From positions 1 through 64,000 of the forward strand of contig JABSOI010000015.1 in assembly GCA_013216015.1 (NCBI GenBank): 64,000 nucleotides of DNA, written 5' to 3'. Below the pieces are notes generated by a model. It saw only the letters and a program-made list of their open reading frames with translations, had not been told where the DNA came from and searched no databases. Shown here piece by piece: positions 7,678 through 16,168 of this stretch. The DNA comes from Alteromonadaceae bacterium (lineage in GTDB: Bacteria > Pseudomonadota > Gammaproteobacteria > Enterobacterales > Alteromonadaceae). The translations under genes and the position numbers were made by a program. Within the stretch, counting starts at the first letter, position 1; every line of letters starts with the position of its first letter.

Positions 7678-8654
7678 ATTCTCGGAGCTTCAACACTACT
7701 CAGTAGTTCTTCAATAAGTTGTGATTGGTGTACGCCTTCCAGTTCCAATTCAGCAGATAATATCAAACGGTGGCGCAATACATTAGGTGCCACCACTTTT
7801 ATATCATCAGGAACAACAAAATCGCGGCCATTCATTAAAGCTGTAACTTTAGCTGCTTTTAATAAATTGATACTGCCTCGTAGGCCTGCACCGTGTAACA
7901 CACCATGCCACTGTCTTGTTTTACTCACAATTTCAACCGCATAATGAAAAAGCTGTTCGTCAACCGTAACATCGCTGGCCAAAACTTTGATTTCTTCAAT
8001 AACATTTTTGTCAATCAATCTTGGAAGATTCTCTATATTTTTTTCATTGGTATATTTTTCGGTATTAAGTTTTAATAATGCAATTTCAGCTTCTTTTGAT
8101 GGAAAATCAAGTTCTATTTTCATCATAAAACGATCAAGCTCTGCCTCTGGTAAAGGATAAGTTCCTTCTTGATCTAATGGATTTTGTGTCGCTAAAACCA
8201 TGAACGGTGAATCAAGCAGCAGAGTTTCTCCGTCAAGGGTAATTTGCTGTTCTTGCATCACTTCGAGTAACGCTGATTGTGTTTTAGCCGGAGCTCGGTT
8301 AATTTCATCCGCCAGCAATAAATTAGTAAAAGCAGGTCCTTTCTTTGTGGTAAATCCCCCTGTTTTCATATCATATAAAGTATGACCTAAAACATCCGAC
8401 GGCATTAAATCAGGAGTAAATTGAATTCTTGAAAACTCTACACTTAAACTTTGCGCCAATGCTCTTACAAGTAGAGTTTTACCTAAACCAGGTACCCCTT
8501 CCAGTAGCACATGCCCACCGGCAAACAAGGTTGTTAGCACATTTTCAATTACAGATTCTTGCCCAATTAACACTTTAGATATGTTTTGTTTTATCTTTGT
8601 TATCAATTCAAATGCTTGTTCTAATGTCAATTTGCCGTCTACTACATCACTCAT
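7674..8654 (-). CDS. MoxR-family AAA+ ATPase
   Basis: This 326-residue AAA+ protein carries Walker A GVPGLGKT, Walker B LLADEINRAPAKTQSALLEV with its conserved NRA, and sensor-1 LATQNP followed by the E-GTYPLPEAELDRF segment diagnostic of MoxR. MoxR ATPases act as chaperones that mature or insert cofactors and subunits, usually with DUF58 or vWA partners. It overlaps both neighbours by ATGA junctions (8651-8654 and 7674-7677), which implies coupled translation and roughly equal stoichiometry. All catalytic motifs are present. Confidence 0.92.
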   Translation of the reverse strand: MSDVVDGKLTLEQAFELITKIKQNISKVLIGQESVIENVLTTLFAGGHVLLEGVPGLGKTLLVRALAQSLSVEFSRIQFTPDLMPSDVLGHTLYDMKTGGFTTKKGPAFTNLLLADEINRAPAKTQSALLEVMQEQQITLDGETLLLDSPFMVLATQNPLDQEGTYPLPEAELDRFMMKIELDFPSKEAEIALLKLNTEKYTNEKNIENLPRLIDKNVIEEIKVLASDVTVDEQLFHYAVEIVSKTRQWHGVLHGAGLRGSINLLKAAKVTALMNGRDFVVPDDIKVVAPNVLRHRLILSAELELEGVHQSQLIEELLSSVEAPRI

Positions 8655-9799
8655 AATAAATCCCTTAACTCTCTAAATAATTTTATATATTGCAAACGAG
8701 CAACATCATCAACAGGCAAAGGTTGAATTAACAGTTGCTCTATTTCGTCACTGTTTTTACCTGTAAATTGACTTATGATGCCTGCTTGTTGACTAACAGT
8801 AAGCTTTTTATATGCCGGGTTTCGTTTTTCTATCACATATTCTAAATCTTTTAATAATGCCTTTTTCAGCTCAGCATGATGATTTTGACTGATCATTAAA
8901 TTACCGACAGCCTCAATATGATCGGCAAATAAATTTTTCATTGAATGAGTAGGCGTTGTGGGTAAACCAAGCCTTATTGCTGCATTCCACATCACAATAA
9001 TTATGGTTAAAGATATTAAAATAATGACTTGCCAAGACCAATCCCAAAGTGAAATAAGCCAATTGGATTCATTCATACTAGGTAAGTAAAATAATCCTTT
9101 TTTGCTACCAACCAACCAAAGTAAAAATTGTCCGTGATCTAGATGCCTTAAACTTGAATTTGAAAACTGGTGAAGACTTGGTAGAAAAGTAATAAACCCC
9201 TGCGATAATGAAAGCTCACAAAGAAGTGTCGCCTCACTGCCTTTAAGTTGAAATGACTCACCTTCACACCCGGTAAAATAATAATAATGAGGCAAATTCA
9301 ACGCTAACGTGTCGTCTTCAATTTCAAGTTCCAGATTCGCCTTTGGCTGCTCTAAAAAACCATATCGTCTATACGAATTTTCAGCATCTGTAACACTGAC
9401 ACCCGACGCTGTAAGCAGTTTGTTTTCATTTAAAACCAGCACATCTCTACGGGAAGAAAGCACGTAAATTAAATGACCACCCGCTTTAACCCATTCCAGT
9501 ATCGCTGATTCAATATGGATATATTCATTCAGTACAGCTTCGTCAATAATTAAACTGCGGTTTGCAGGAAGTGTGATTTTGTCATTAATAAAAAATTGTT
9601 CTTTCTCTGTTAATGTTGAAAATATTATATTTTTTTGTTCTAAAAACAGGCGCGCAGCAAGCAAAGGGTCGACACTGGCTTTTTTAGTTAACCCCACTTC
9701 TTGTTCAACCTCTTCCCACTCAATTGATATCAAAAGAAGGGCAATAATTGAGAAACAAAACAGACTGAAAAAAATTAAAAACAGATTCTTTTTATTCAT
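8651..9799 (-). CDS. DUF4350 domain protein
   Basis: The 382-residue protein has an N-terminal membrane segment (NLFLIFFSLFCFSIIALLLISI). A periplasmic domain follows, in which ILEWVKAGGHLIYVLS is the recognisable core of DUF4350, a glutamine-amidotransferase-like fold lacking a visible catalytic Cys. A second membrane segment (WQVIILISLTIIIVMW) and a cytoplasmic tail of about 110 residues close the protein. DUF4350 genes typically neighbour MoxR, DUF58 and DUF4129 genes, as here. It overlaps DUF4129 upstream and moxR downstream by four bases each. Function is unproven. Confidence 0.75.
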   Translation of the reverse strand: MNKKNLFLIFFSLFCFSIIALLLISIEWEEVEQEVGLTKKASVDPLLAARLFLEQKNIIFSTLTEKEQFFINDKITLPANRSLIIDEAVLNEYIHIESAILEWVKAGGHLIYVLSSRRDVLVLNENKLLTASGVSVTDAENSYRRYGFLEQPKANLELEIEDDTLALNLPHYYYFTGCEGESFQLKGSEATLLCELSLSQGFITFLPSLHQFSNSSLRHLDHGQFLLWLVGSKKGLFYLPSMNESNWLISLWDWSWQVIILISLTIIIVMWNAAIRLGLPTTPTHSMKNLFADHIEAVGNLMISQNHHAELKKALLKDLEYVIEKRNPAYKKLTVSQQAGIISQFTGKNSDEIEQLLIQPLPVDDVARLQYIKLFRELRDLL

Positions 9800-11307
9800 C
9801 TTTCAACCTCTGTCAATTCAGTTTGTCGAAACGATGAAATTAAATCGAATACTTGTTCTTGCGTTGCATTTTTATGAGCCCAGGCTTGTTGTACCCACAC
9901 AAAAAATAATTTTTGATACTGTGCATGCAACTCCTTTGGTAAAACGCTTATTAAGGCTTTCTCACATTCTTTTTCAGACATTGACGCATGAATAACACCC
10001 GCTGATTTTTGTTCTGCAAAATCAAAAGAATACTTTAACAGGTACATTAACGCCTCCCTGTATTTAGCTGCTATATTCGCTTGTTCTGCAGCTTTAAGCA
10101 GATCTTCAGGCCAGGAGTTTTCCGAAATAGATTCGAAAAAAATCGGTAGAGTGGTTTCTTCTTTTATTTTTTTATCCGAATGTTGAACTGAAGTGGATTT
10201 AAACCACGTTCCCCCACCGTATGAATATAATTTGAATACAACCCAAACGGTTAAAGATATCAATAACAGCCAAAAAACATAGCCAATTAGCGTTCCAAAA
10301 CCAGATAATGTCTTAAAAAAATCTTTCAACCAATCGAAATTGTATTCCTTCTTTTTATCATTGTTGACGGGTTGCCAAATATACGCTTTTTCTACCAATT
10401 CGTTATCTTGATAAATTTGAGCGACTTCATTTCTTGTTTGTTCAAGTTTTGTTGAGGTTTTCTTTTGGGTACTTTCATTTTGCTTGACGGCACTGGAAGC
10501 AGTTTCGGCGGCCATAACCGGGGTACTATCAAGAAGTCCTGTAGTTATAACCATTAAAATGGCCAGAGAAAATTTAGTTAATCTTTTGGCTATTTGCTTA
10601 AAGGCTAATTCTAAATCCCAACCTTCTAAATTAATTCTCCCGTTTATATATGCTAAGAAACCTCCGGTAACGAAGAATGGGGCAATTAACTGTATTGCCA
10701 CTAGATATGAGAAAAAATATATATGATCAAAACTGCCATTTGACAAATTTGTTAAAAGAAATTGATCATCAACCTTTACTCCTTCAGGGATGAAGTTAAA
10801 GACAACCCAGACAAATAATAACATCAGCAAAGTTTCTATATGAACACAAAATACAAGCCAGAATGTTTGTTTATGTTTATTGCGATGTAGCAAAACATTT
10901 TTACGTTTATTTCTAACGTTTCCCTTAAGTTTTTCTAATTGTTCAATCGGTGCCAAATAAGCACGGTTAGGGCTAAGACGGCGTATAGTTAACATAAGGA
11001 AAATGTCTTTTACCGACAAATATTTAATAGAGCGAATACAAGACCAGGCGCTTGTAGGTTGTGAAAAACTTTCTTTCGCAAGAAAATCCAGTAACGGTCT
11101 TTCTAATAATGGTTTTACCCACCATAAAATTAGCATTGCTGTTGACGCAGAAAATAATCCCCAGGAGATTAGGGCAACAGGTATATACATCAGCAGCATT
11201 ATTTTCATCATGCTGATAAAATTCTTTCTCACCAGAAGTTGGGTTAAATCAAAAACCTCCCAGGAATTTCTCTTTCTGGCAACAAATGTAAGCCTAGTTA
11301 TATCCAT
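9796..11307 (-). CDS. DUF4129-like multi-pass membrane protein
   Basis: The start at 11307 is chosen because AAGGA stands 7 bases upstream (ATGGATATAACTAGG). The longer frame from 11358 would overlap the upstream gene by over 60 bases and add an unlikely leader. About 503 residues: several membrane segments in the first half, a periplasmic or cytoplasmic stretch rich in Lys/Thr/Gln, another membrane segment (GYVFWLLLISLTVWVVFKLY), and a helical C-terminal region (YREALMYLLKYSFDF...TEVER) resembling DUF4129. It overlaps the SpoIIM-like gene by 14 bases and DUF4350 by 4. Confidence 0.65.
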   Translation of the reverse strand: MDITRLTFVARKRNSWEVFDLTQLLVRKNFISMMKIMLLMYIPVALISWGLFSASTAMLILWWVKPLLERPLLDFLAKESFSQPTSAWSCIRSIKYLSVKDIFLMLTIRRLSPNRAYLAPIEQLEKLKGNVRNKRKNVLLHRNKHKQTFWLVFCVHIETLLMLLFVWVVFNFIPEGVKVDDQFLLTNLSNGSFDHIYFFSYLVAIQLIAPFFVTGGFLAYINGRINLEGWDLELAFKQIAKRLTKFSLAILMVITTGLLDSTPVMAAETASSAVKQNESTQKKTSTKLEQTRNEVAQIYQDNELVEKAYIWQPVNNDKKKEYNFDWLKDFFKTLSGFGTLIGYVFWLLLISLTVWVVFKLYSYGGGTWFKSTSVQHSDKKIKEETTLPIFFESISENSWPEDLLKAAEQANIAAKYREALMYLLKYSFDFAEQKSAGVIHASMSEKECEKALISVLPKELHAQYQKLFFVWVQQAWAHKNATQEQVFDLISSFRQTELTEVER

Positions 11308-12244
11308 ATCGCATTCCTTTATATAATACGGATAATACATAAAACCAACAAATAGCACCTGTCACATATTTAAATAATGAAGGTATATCCAAAGGAGACC
11401 AAAATGCTTCAATAACTGCTGCTATCACCAGCATTATAAATGCTCCGACAATTAAGGGTAATACACTTTTACCCGCTTGTTTAATTGCATATCCTCTAGA
11501 GTATTGACCCGGATTCAATAAACTATATCCAATTTTACAACCTGCAGCGCCGGCAATAATTATTGCCGTTAATTCAAATGAACCATGTGTAATAACGAAA
11601 GAAAAAAAGTTATCCTGATAACCTAAATTAACAATGTGAGCAGTAACAGCACCAAAATAAAAACTATTGAATAATAAAGGAATAAGGGCTCCTACGCAGA
11701 AAAGGGCGCCGCCACCAAACATTTGAAACGCGATCCCTATATTATTGTAGATATATATGCCAAACATTAAAACATCAGAATCGGTCCCTCTGCTTTCACT
11801 TTGTACACTACCTGCGGGGTCATACATTGTTTCTAGTTTTTTTACGCTGTCTATATCAAGAAAAAGGTAAACTGCATTTGGTTCAACAATCACCCAAACA
11901 TACGAAATAATTGCCAGGCCCCAGAAAGAAACCAAAGCCGCCCACAAGTAGAATCTATTTTCATGTAAAGACTGTATAAAGGTTTGTCGAAATAAGTTAA
12001 GTAATGATCTCAATTTAAAACCTTCACCTTGATATAATCGGCCTTGCCCTAGTCTCACAAAATTGTTGAGTTTATCAATAAGTGACGGTGAATAATGCCG
12101 GGTTCTCGCAATCGACAAATCATTACAAATTCTTCGGTAATTTTTAGCGAATTCAACTGGCAAAGGATTTTGAAAATCTGCACAATCATTTTCAAATATT
12201 TGCCAGCGTTCATTATTAATGTATACAAATTGGTTCTGTTTCAT
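11294..12244 (-). CDS. Stage II sporulation protein M (SpoIIM)-like membrane protein
   Basis: The 316-residue protein has a cytoplasmic N-terminal helix region (ARTRHYSPSLIDKLNNFVRLGQ, typical of the family's start). Membrane helices follow, with the characteristic core MFGIYIYNNIGIAFQMFGGG and ITHGSFELTAIIIAGAAGCKIGYSL. In Bacillus SpoIIM serves forespore engulfment. In non-sporulating bacteria the domain occurs in exactly this MoxR/DUF58/RDD neighbourhood, with unknown function. It couples to the upstream RDD gene through an ATGA overlap. Confidence 0.8.
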   Translation of the reverse strand: MKQNQFVYINNERWQIFENDCADFQNPLPVEFAKNYRRICNDLSIARTRHYSPSLIDKLNNFVRLGQGRLYQGEGFKLRSLLNLFRQTFIQSLHENRFYLWAALVSFWGLAIISYVWVIVEPNAVYLFLDIDSVKKLETMYDPAGSVQSESRGTDSDVLMFGIYIYNNIGIAFQMFGGGALFCVGALIPLLFNSFYFGAVTAHIVNLGYQDNFFSFVITHGSFELTAIIIAGAAGCKIGYSLLNPGQYSRGYAIKQAGKSVLPLIVGAFIMLVIAAVIEAFWSPLDIPSLFKYVTGAICWFYVLSVLYKGMRYGYN

Positions 12245-12933
12245 ATATCTTGCCCTACATAAAACCTAGCCATTTGTTGTAGTTTTTCATTCGCTGATTC
12301 ATCAGCAACATTAAGTACCTTACTCAATATATTGGCTAATTCAGCCTGCCTTTGGGATGATAAAGTGGAACTACGCTCTGCAAAAGCGATGATAACTTGC
12401 TGCTCTTCAGTAGAAAGAAGGATCTCAGGTGCACTTATTTCTGAACCAGACTCTATCTCGGTATGAACAAAGTTCTCTTCATAAATAACAATAGTTCCAC
12501 CACACCAGTCACCAATGCGTTTAAATTCTTTACCACAAGCCATGGTAATAATGCCTAAAGCATATGCGAAAGGAAAAGAGTCGGCAGGTCGTAGTAAATT
12601 TCTGATAATTATATGATTTAAAGTTGCGGGCAAACCATTATCTTGTACTACCTTTAATTTAAATTTTTTCTTACCGGGCGTTCTACCGTCTTTTGCTTCG
12701 AAAAAAATGTAATAACCCCAGGCAATCACAAAATAAACAATTAAAGAAAGCCCTACACCAGCCTTTCCAAACAGCTGGAAACAGAAAGCAACAACAGCAA
12801 CGATGGTAGTGCGAATTAAAAAATCGTAGAGGTAAGCACAAGAACGTACAGTGATTCCCGCCGGAATGAGATTTATACTCACACCTTCAGGCAACTTTAG
12901 AAATATTTGGTTATCCAATCCCTGAAACTTCAT
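12241..12933 (-). CDS. RDD family membrane protein
   Basis: This is the first gene of the six-gene operon, 230 residues. The RDD domain is recognisable from AYLYDFLIRTTIVAVVAF, EAKDGRTPGKKKFKLKVV and the later GDWCGGTIVIYEE, with three to four membrane helices. A C-terminal extension of about 80 polar, helical residues follows. RDD proteins are of poorly known function, often linked to transport or membrane-stress complexes. The upstream region (12934-13000) should contain the operon promoter, but no strong consensus was seen. Confidence 0.8.
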   Translation of the reverse strand: MKFQGLDNQIFLKLPEGVSINLIPAGITVRSCAYLYDFLIRTTIVAVVAFCFQLFGKAGVGLSLIVYFVIAWGYYIFFEAKDGRTPGKKKFKLKVVQDNGLPATLNHIIIRNLLRPADSFPFAYALGIITMACGKEFKRIGDWCGGTIVIYEENFVHTEIESGSEISAPEILLSTEEQQVIIAFAERSSTLSSQRQAELANILSKVLNVADESANEKLQQMARFYVGQDI

Positions 12934-13255
12934 TATTTTGTTTAATTAATCATCCAAGCAGAGAATAGTGCGATAACTAGATGCTATTTGCAATAAAAAT
13001 TATTTTCTATTTGATGCATCCAAAAAAGCAATCTTTGTTATCTAACATACAGCAACAAAACAGCAACAAAACGACAAAACGACAAAACTATCAGAGAAAA
13101 TAAATGTTTACTACAATAAAAAATAAATTAATTTTGTTGCATCCAAACTCCGTTTATCAGGTATCTAAGTTAGGTAAGCAGTGCAATCAATTTGTAGATT
13201 GAACACAACTGATACAACGAATACAACTAACACAACAAAGAGAAAGAGGTATAAA
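12934..13255. other. intergenic region, simple A-rich repeats
   Basis: Together with 13352-13626 this gap is nearly 700 bp. It holds short direct repeats of ACAGCAACAAA and ACGACAAA near 13048-13090 and an AT-rich leader for the small membrane peptide at 13256. Between that peptide and greB (13500-13545) there is a 7-bp inverted pair AGTGCGA / TCGCACT with a long loop. Nothing else recognised. Confidence 0.5.
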
Positions 13256-13351
13256 ATGAATCACTTATGGGTCCCTATTGTTTTAGCAATTTGTATAACT
13301 ATTAATTTAATAAGCTACTTTTATTTTAATCATAAGAACAAACAAAGCTAA
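13256..13351 (+). CDS. 31-residue single-span membrane peptide
   Basis: ATG at 13256 follows an AGAAAGAGG Shine-Dalgarno stretch by 5 bases. It opens a 32-codon frame beginning MNHLWVPIVLAICITINLIS and ending in a basic tail (HKNKQS). One hydrophobic segment spans about residues 5-24. This is the architecture of bacterial small membrane proteins, which often regulate a larger membrane partner. It is too short for standard gene calling. Support is the ribosome-binding site, the amphipathic design and the otherwise empty 690-bp gap. Confidence 0.5.
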   Translation: MNHLWVPIVLAICITINLISYFYFNHKNKQS

Positions 13352-13626
13352 ACCAAGAGCTAACGGCAAGTAAAGATTACGCAATTATTAACTGTACCAT
13401 AATAAGAATACCTACAATAAAACTAGGAATCTGACAAAATTCAAACATACCTTTTGCCCTGTTAGCTATTTGTGTAGCTATGCATTAACACACGAAAAGT
13501 GCGAAATCATGACGAAAAACACCTCATAGTCGCACTATATGTGTAAACACTAAAAGTACTAGAGCTCATAGAATGGCTCCGTCCTAGCCTTTTACCTGCC
13601 TAAAATAATAACCTTGCCAAATTTAA

Positions 13627-14106
13627 CTAAGATTTATGATATTCAATCTTATTAATAAACCAGGCAGCAAGGCCATCAGGCGTTTTTACTTCAACCTCAT
13701 CATCAACTTCTTTTTTTAATAGTGCTCTGGCCATTGGTGAGTCTATAGAAATATAATCTTTTGCATCGCCATAAATTTCTTCCGGGCCTACAATTCGAAA
13801 TGTTTTTGTATCGCCTTTTTCATTTTCTATTTCAACCTGTGCACCAAAAAAAACTTTCCCATCCTGCTGCGGCGAATAGTCAACAATTTTCAGGTCTGGT
13901 AATAGCTTTCTAAGGTATCGAACACGCCAGTCTATCTGGCGTAATAAACGCTTGTTAAAGGTATAATCAGCATTCTCAGATCTGTCGCCTAAGCTTGCAG
14001 CCCAAGACACTATCTTGGTGATTTCAGGTCTTTTAACTTTCCAAAGATAATCATGTTCTTCTTGTAGTTTTTTATAACCTTCACGGGTTATTAATTTTGT
14101 TTTCAC
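13627..14106 (-). CDS. greB: transcription elongation factor GreB
   Basis: The 159-residue protein matches the GreA/GreB family. It has an N-terminal coiled-coil (TREGYKKLQEEHDYLWKVKRPEIT) with the acidic tip region GDRSENADYTFNKR that enters the RNA polymerase secondary channel. The C-terminal FKBP-like domain contains ISIDSPMARALLKKEVDDEV. The WAASLGDRSENADYxxxKRLLRQID pattern and length favour GreB over GreA. Translation starts with GTG at 14106, overlapping the stop of the cyclophilin gene (TAGTG), so expression is probably coupled. It rescues backtracked polymerase by stimulating transcript cleavage. Confidence 0.93.
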   Translation of the reverse strand: MKTKLITREGYKKLQEEHDYLWKVKRPEITKIVSWAASLGDRSENADYTFNKRLLRQIDWRVRYLRKLLPDLKIVDYSPQQDGKVFFGAQVEIENEKGDTKTFRIVGPEEIYGDAKDYISIDSPMARALLKKEVDDEVEVKTPDGLAAWFINKIEYHKS

Positions 14107-14987
14107 TAATTACTACTTATTAAATTTACTAAACGGCTTCTAACTGGCACCTGGCATACATCTAGAACCGGTGGTGGTTTTTTATAGAAAAATTCATTTT
14201 CACGGGCTCGCCTTTTAGCCAATCCGGTTTCGAAGGCCTTACCTTGTGTTGATTCTACTTCAATTATAATTTTCTGTTGTTTAGGGACATTGCTCATAAG
14301 TTGCATTTTTAAAATCTGTGTATGATCTTTTTCTGCTACTTCAGGCTCCCCATCAATAACTGCTGTTCTTTGAATAGCTTGAATATGGTTCATACCGTAC
14401 ACCACGCGACCAAAAATGGTCATGATTCGATCCAGATATCTCGGCGCTTGTCCGTTAGGGATATAAAAATGACTGGAACCGGAATCAGGGGTGCTACTTC
14501 GCGCCATAGCCAAAATACCTGGGCAATGAGTCAGCCAGGCTTTATTTTCACTTGGGTTAGTCGCCACAGCAAAACCATCTTTAAAACCTGTTTGTTCGGC
14601 AAATAAATCATTGTCTTGTACTTTAGTAAACGACCAATTTTTATCAGTGTTCCATTCTTCTTCTATTTTTAAGGTTGGAACCGATTTATCTTTTTCGCTT
14701 TCGTCTTCAGGACCAGCTTGAGCAACAAAACCATCAATCACCCGATAAAATTTCGTCTTATCGTAAAAACCTTCTTTCACCAGCTTTGAAAACTGAGCAA
14801 CATGTTTAGGTGAAAATTGTGGCGCTAACTCAATCACCACTTTGCCATGAGGCAGAGTCATTAAAACAGTATTATCAGGATCTAACTTTCGCCATTGTGT
14901 TGTTAATTCATCTTGGGCATTACAGATCGTTGTAGCCAAAAGGCCACCAGCAGCTATTACTGCTATAAAAAATATTTTTAATTTCAT
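14106..14987 (-). CDS. periplasmic cyclophilin-type peptidyl-prolyl isomerase
   Basis: The 293-residue protein has a signal peptide (MKLKIFFIAVIAAGGLLATT, cleavage near CNAQDE), so it is exported. The cyclophilin fold is visible in VLMTLPHGKVVIELAPQFSP, FYDKTKFYRVIDGFVAQAG, ILAMARSSTPDSGSSHFYI and LDRIMTIFGRVVYGM. The usual FHRVI becomes FYRVI, and GSxxSQFFI becomes GSSHFYI. A charged insertion of about 40 residues lies between the strand carrying GFVAQAG and the LAMAR strand, making the protein longer than PpiA. It is probably a folding helper for outer-membrane or periplasmic proteins, cotranscribed with greB. Confidence 0.88.
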   Translation of the reverse strand: MKLKIFFIAVIAAGGLLATTICNAQDELTTQWRKLDPDNTVLMTLPHGKVVIELAPQFSPKHVAQFSKLVKEGFYDKTKFYRVIDGFVAQAGPEDESEKDKSVPTLKIEEEWNTDKNWSFTKVQDNDLFAEQTGFKDGFAVATNPSENKAWLTHCPGILAMARSSTPDSGSSHFYIPNGQAPRYLDRIMTIFGRVVYGMNHIQAIQRTAVIDGEPEVAEKDHTQILKMQLMSNVPKQQKIIIEVESTQGKAFETGLAKRRARENEFFYKKPPPVLDVCQVPVRSRLVNLISSN

Positions 14988-15184
14988 ATTAGTCTTTTTT
15001 ATTTATTTTATTCTGAACGAGTTAACCAAATAAATGAGCGTTGCGCTAGCCTTTAACCACTTTTGCTTGATAGTTTCCCAAGAAAAGTAAACAAAATTAT
15101 AACCGAAATTAAACCACAACTAATCATATTTCGTTTTTGTCATTAGATTGGTATACCATAGGACCATTATAATTAATTAAATTC

Positions 15185-15913
15185 ATGAAATCTGGAGTTA
15201 ACTTGAATAAAAGTTTGACCACAAACCTTATAGCCTTAATTTGCACCCTTGCTGGTTACTTTACCCATCAACCGATCATTTTCGCTATTGGTTTATTTGC
15301 CTTATCTGGCGCAATAACCAATTGGCTTGCTGTGCATATGCTGTTTGAAAAAGTACCCGGTTTATACGGTTCTGGTGTTATCCCTGCACGATTTGAAGAC
15401 TTTAAAATAGGCATTCGCAGCTTGATGATGGATCAATTTTTCACTGAAGAAAACATTGACCGTTTTTTATCTGACAGTTCCGGTAAAGCATCAACGATAG
15501 ATCTGGCTCCTGTTATTGAAAAAGTTGATTTGTCTCCTGCCTTCAACAGCTTAATCGAAGTGATAGAAAATTCGTCTTTTGGCAGTATGTTAGCCATGGT
15601 AGGAGGTAGCGAAGCATTACTGCCACTGAAAGAACCTTTTATTGAAAAAATAAAAATTACCATAGCTGATATTTCCAAAAGTGAAGAGTTCAACGACTTG
15701 TTACGTGAAGAATTAGAACAACCGAATGTAATTGAAGGCATGCGTGAAAAAGTATTGAGTATTATAGAAAAACGTTTAAATGAATTAACACCACAATTAG
15801 TGAAGGAAATCATTCAAACCATGATCCGCAAACATTTAGGCTGGTTGGTTGTTTGGGGTGGTGTTTTCGGTGGCATTATTGGTCTTGTTGCTTCATTAAC
15901 GGAGCTTTTTTAA
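15185..15913 (+). CDS. DUF445 family inner-membrane protein
   Basis: The 242-residue protein starts with a membrane helix, then GLFALSGAITNWLAVHMLFEKVPGLYGSGVIPARFEDFKIGIRSL, typical of DUF445/YheB-like proteins. A long helical cytoplasmic part follows. A C-terminal hairpin (KHLGWLVVWGGVFGGIIGLVASL) returns to the membrane. Function unknown. It diverges from the cyclophilin gene, and the 200-bp gap between them holds no recognisable gene. Confidence 0.8.
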   Translation: MKSGVNLNKSLTTNLIALICTLAGYFTHQPIIFAIGLFALSGAITNWLAVHMLFEKVPGLYGSGVIPARFEDFKIGIRSLMMDQFFTEENIDRFLSDSSGKASTIDLAPVIEKVDLSPAFNSLIEVIENSSFGSMLAMVGGSEALLPLKEPFIEKIKITIADISKSEEFNDLLREELEQPNVIEGMREKVLSIIEKRLNELTPQLVKEIIQTMIRKHLGWLVVWGGVFGGIIGLVASLTELF

Positions 15914-16168
15914 GCTATTCCCCACTTCTTTCACAGCACATTACAATTTTATGTAATTTGCTGTGTAAACACCCCCTCACTACAACATAAATTATACTGT
16001 TCTTTTATATTCCTGATTGACATATACCATACTATATTTTTTTCAGACAAAGCTTTAATTATGCTCATATTGAGGCTATGCTTGCCTATTAACCATTGGA
16101 TAAAAAATTCTACCAAAGCAATAGTGCATTTATAGAATAAATTCCAGCAAAATAAGGTAAATGGAGTC

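Noticed and set aside
10484-11326. Plus-strand frames opposite the DUF4129-like gene
   Set aside because: Composition and lack of ribosome-binding sites show they are shadows of the operon on the minus strand.
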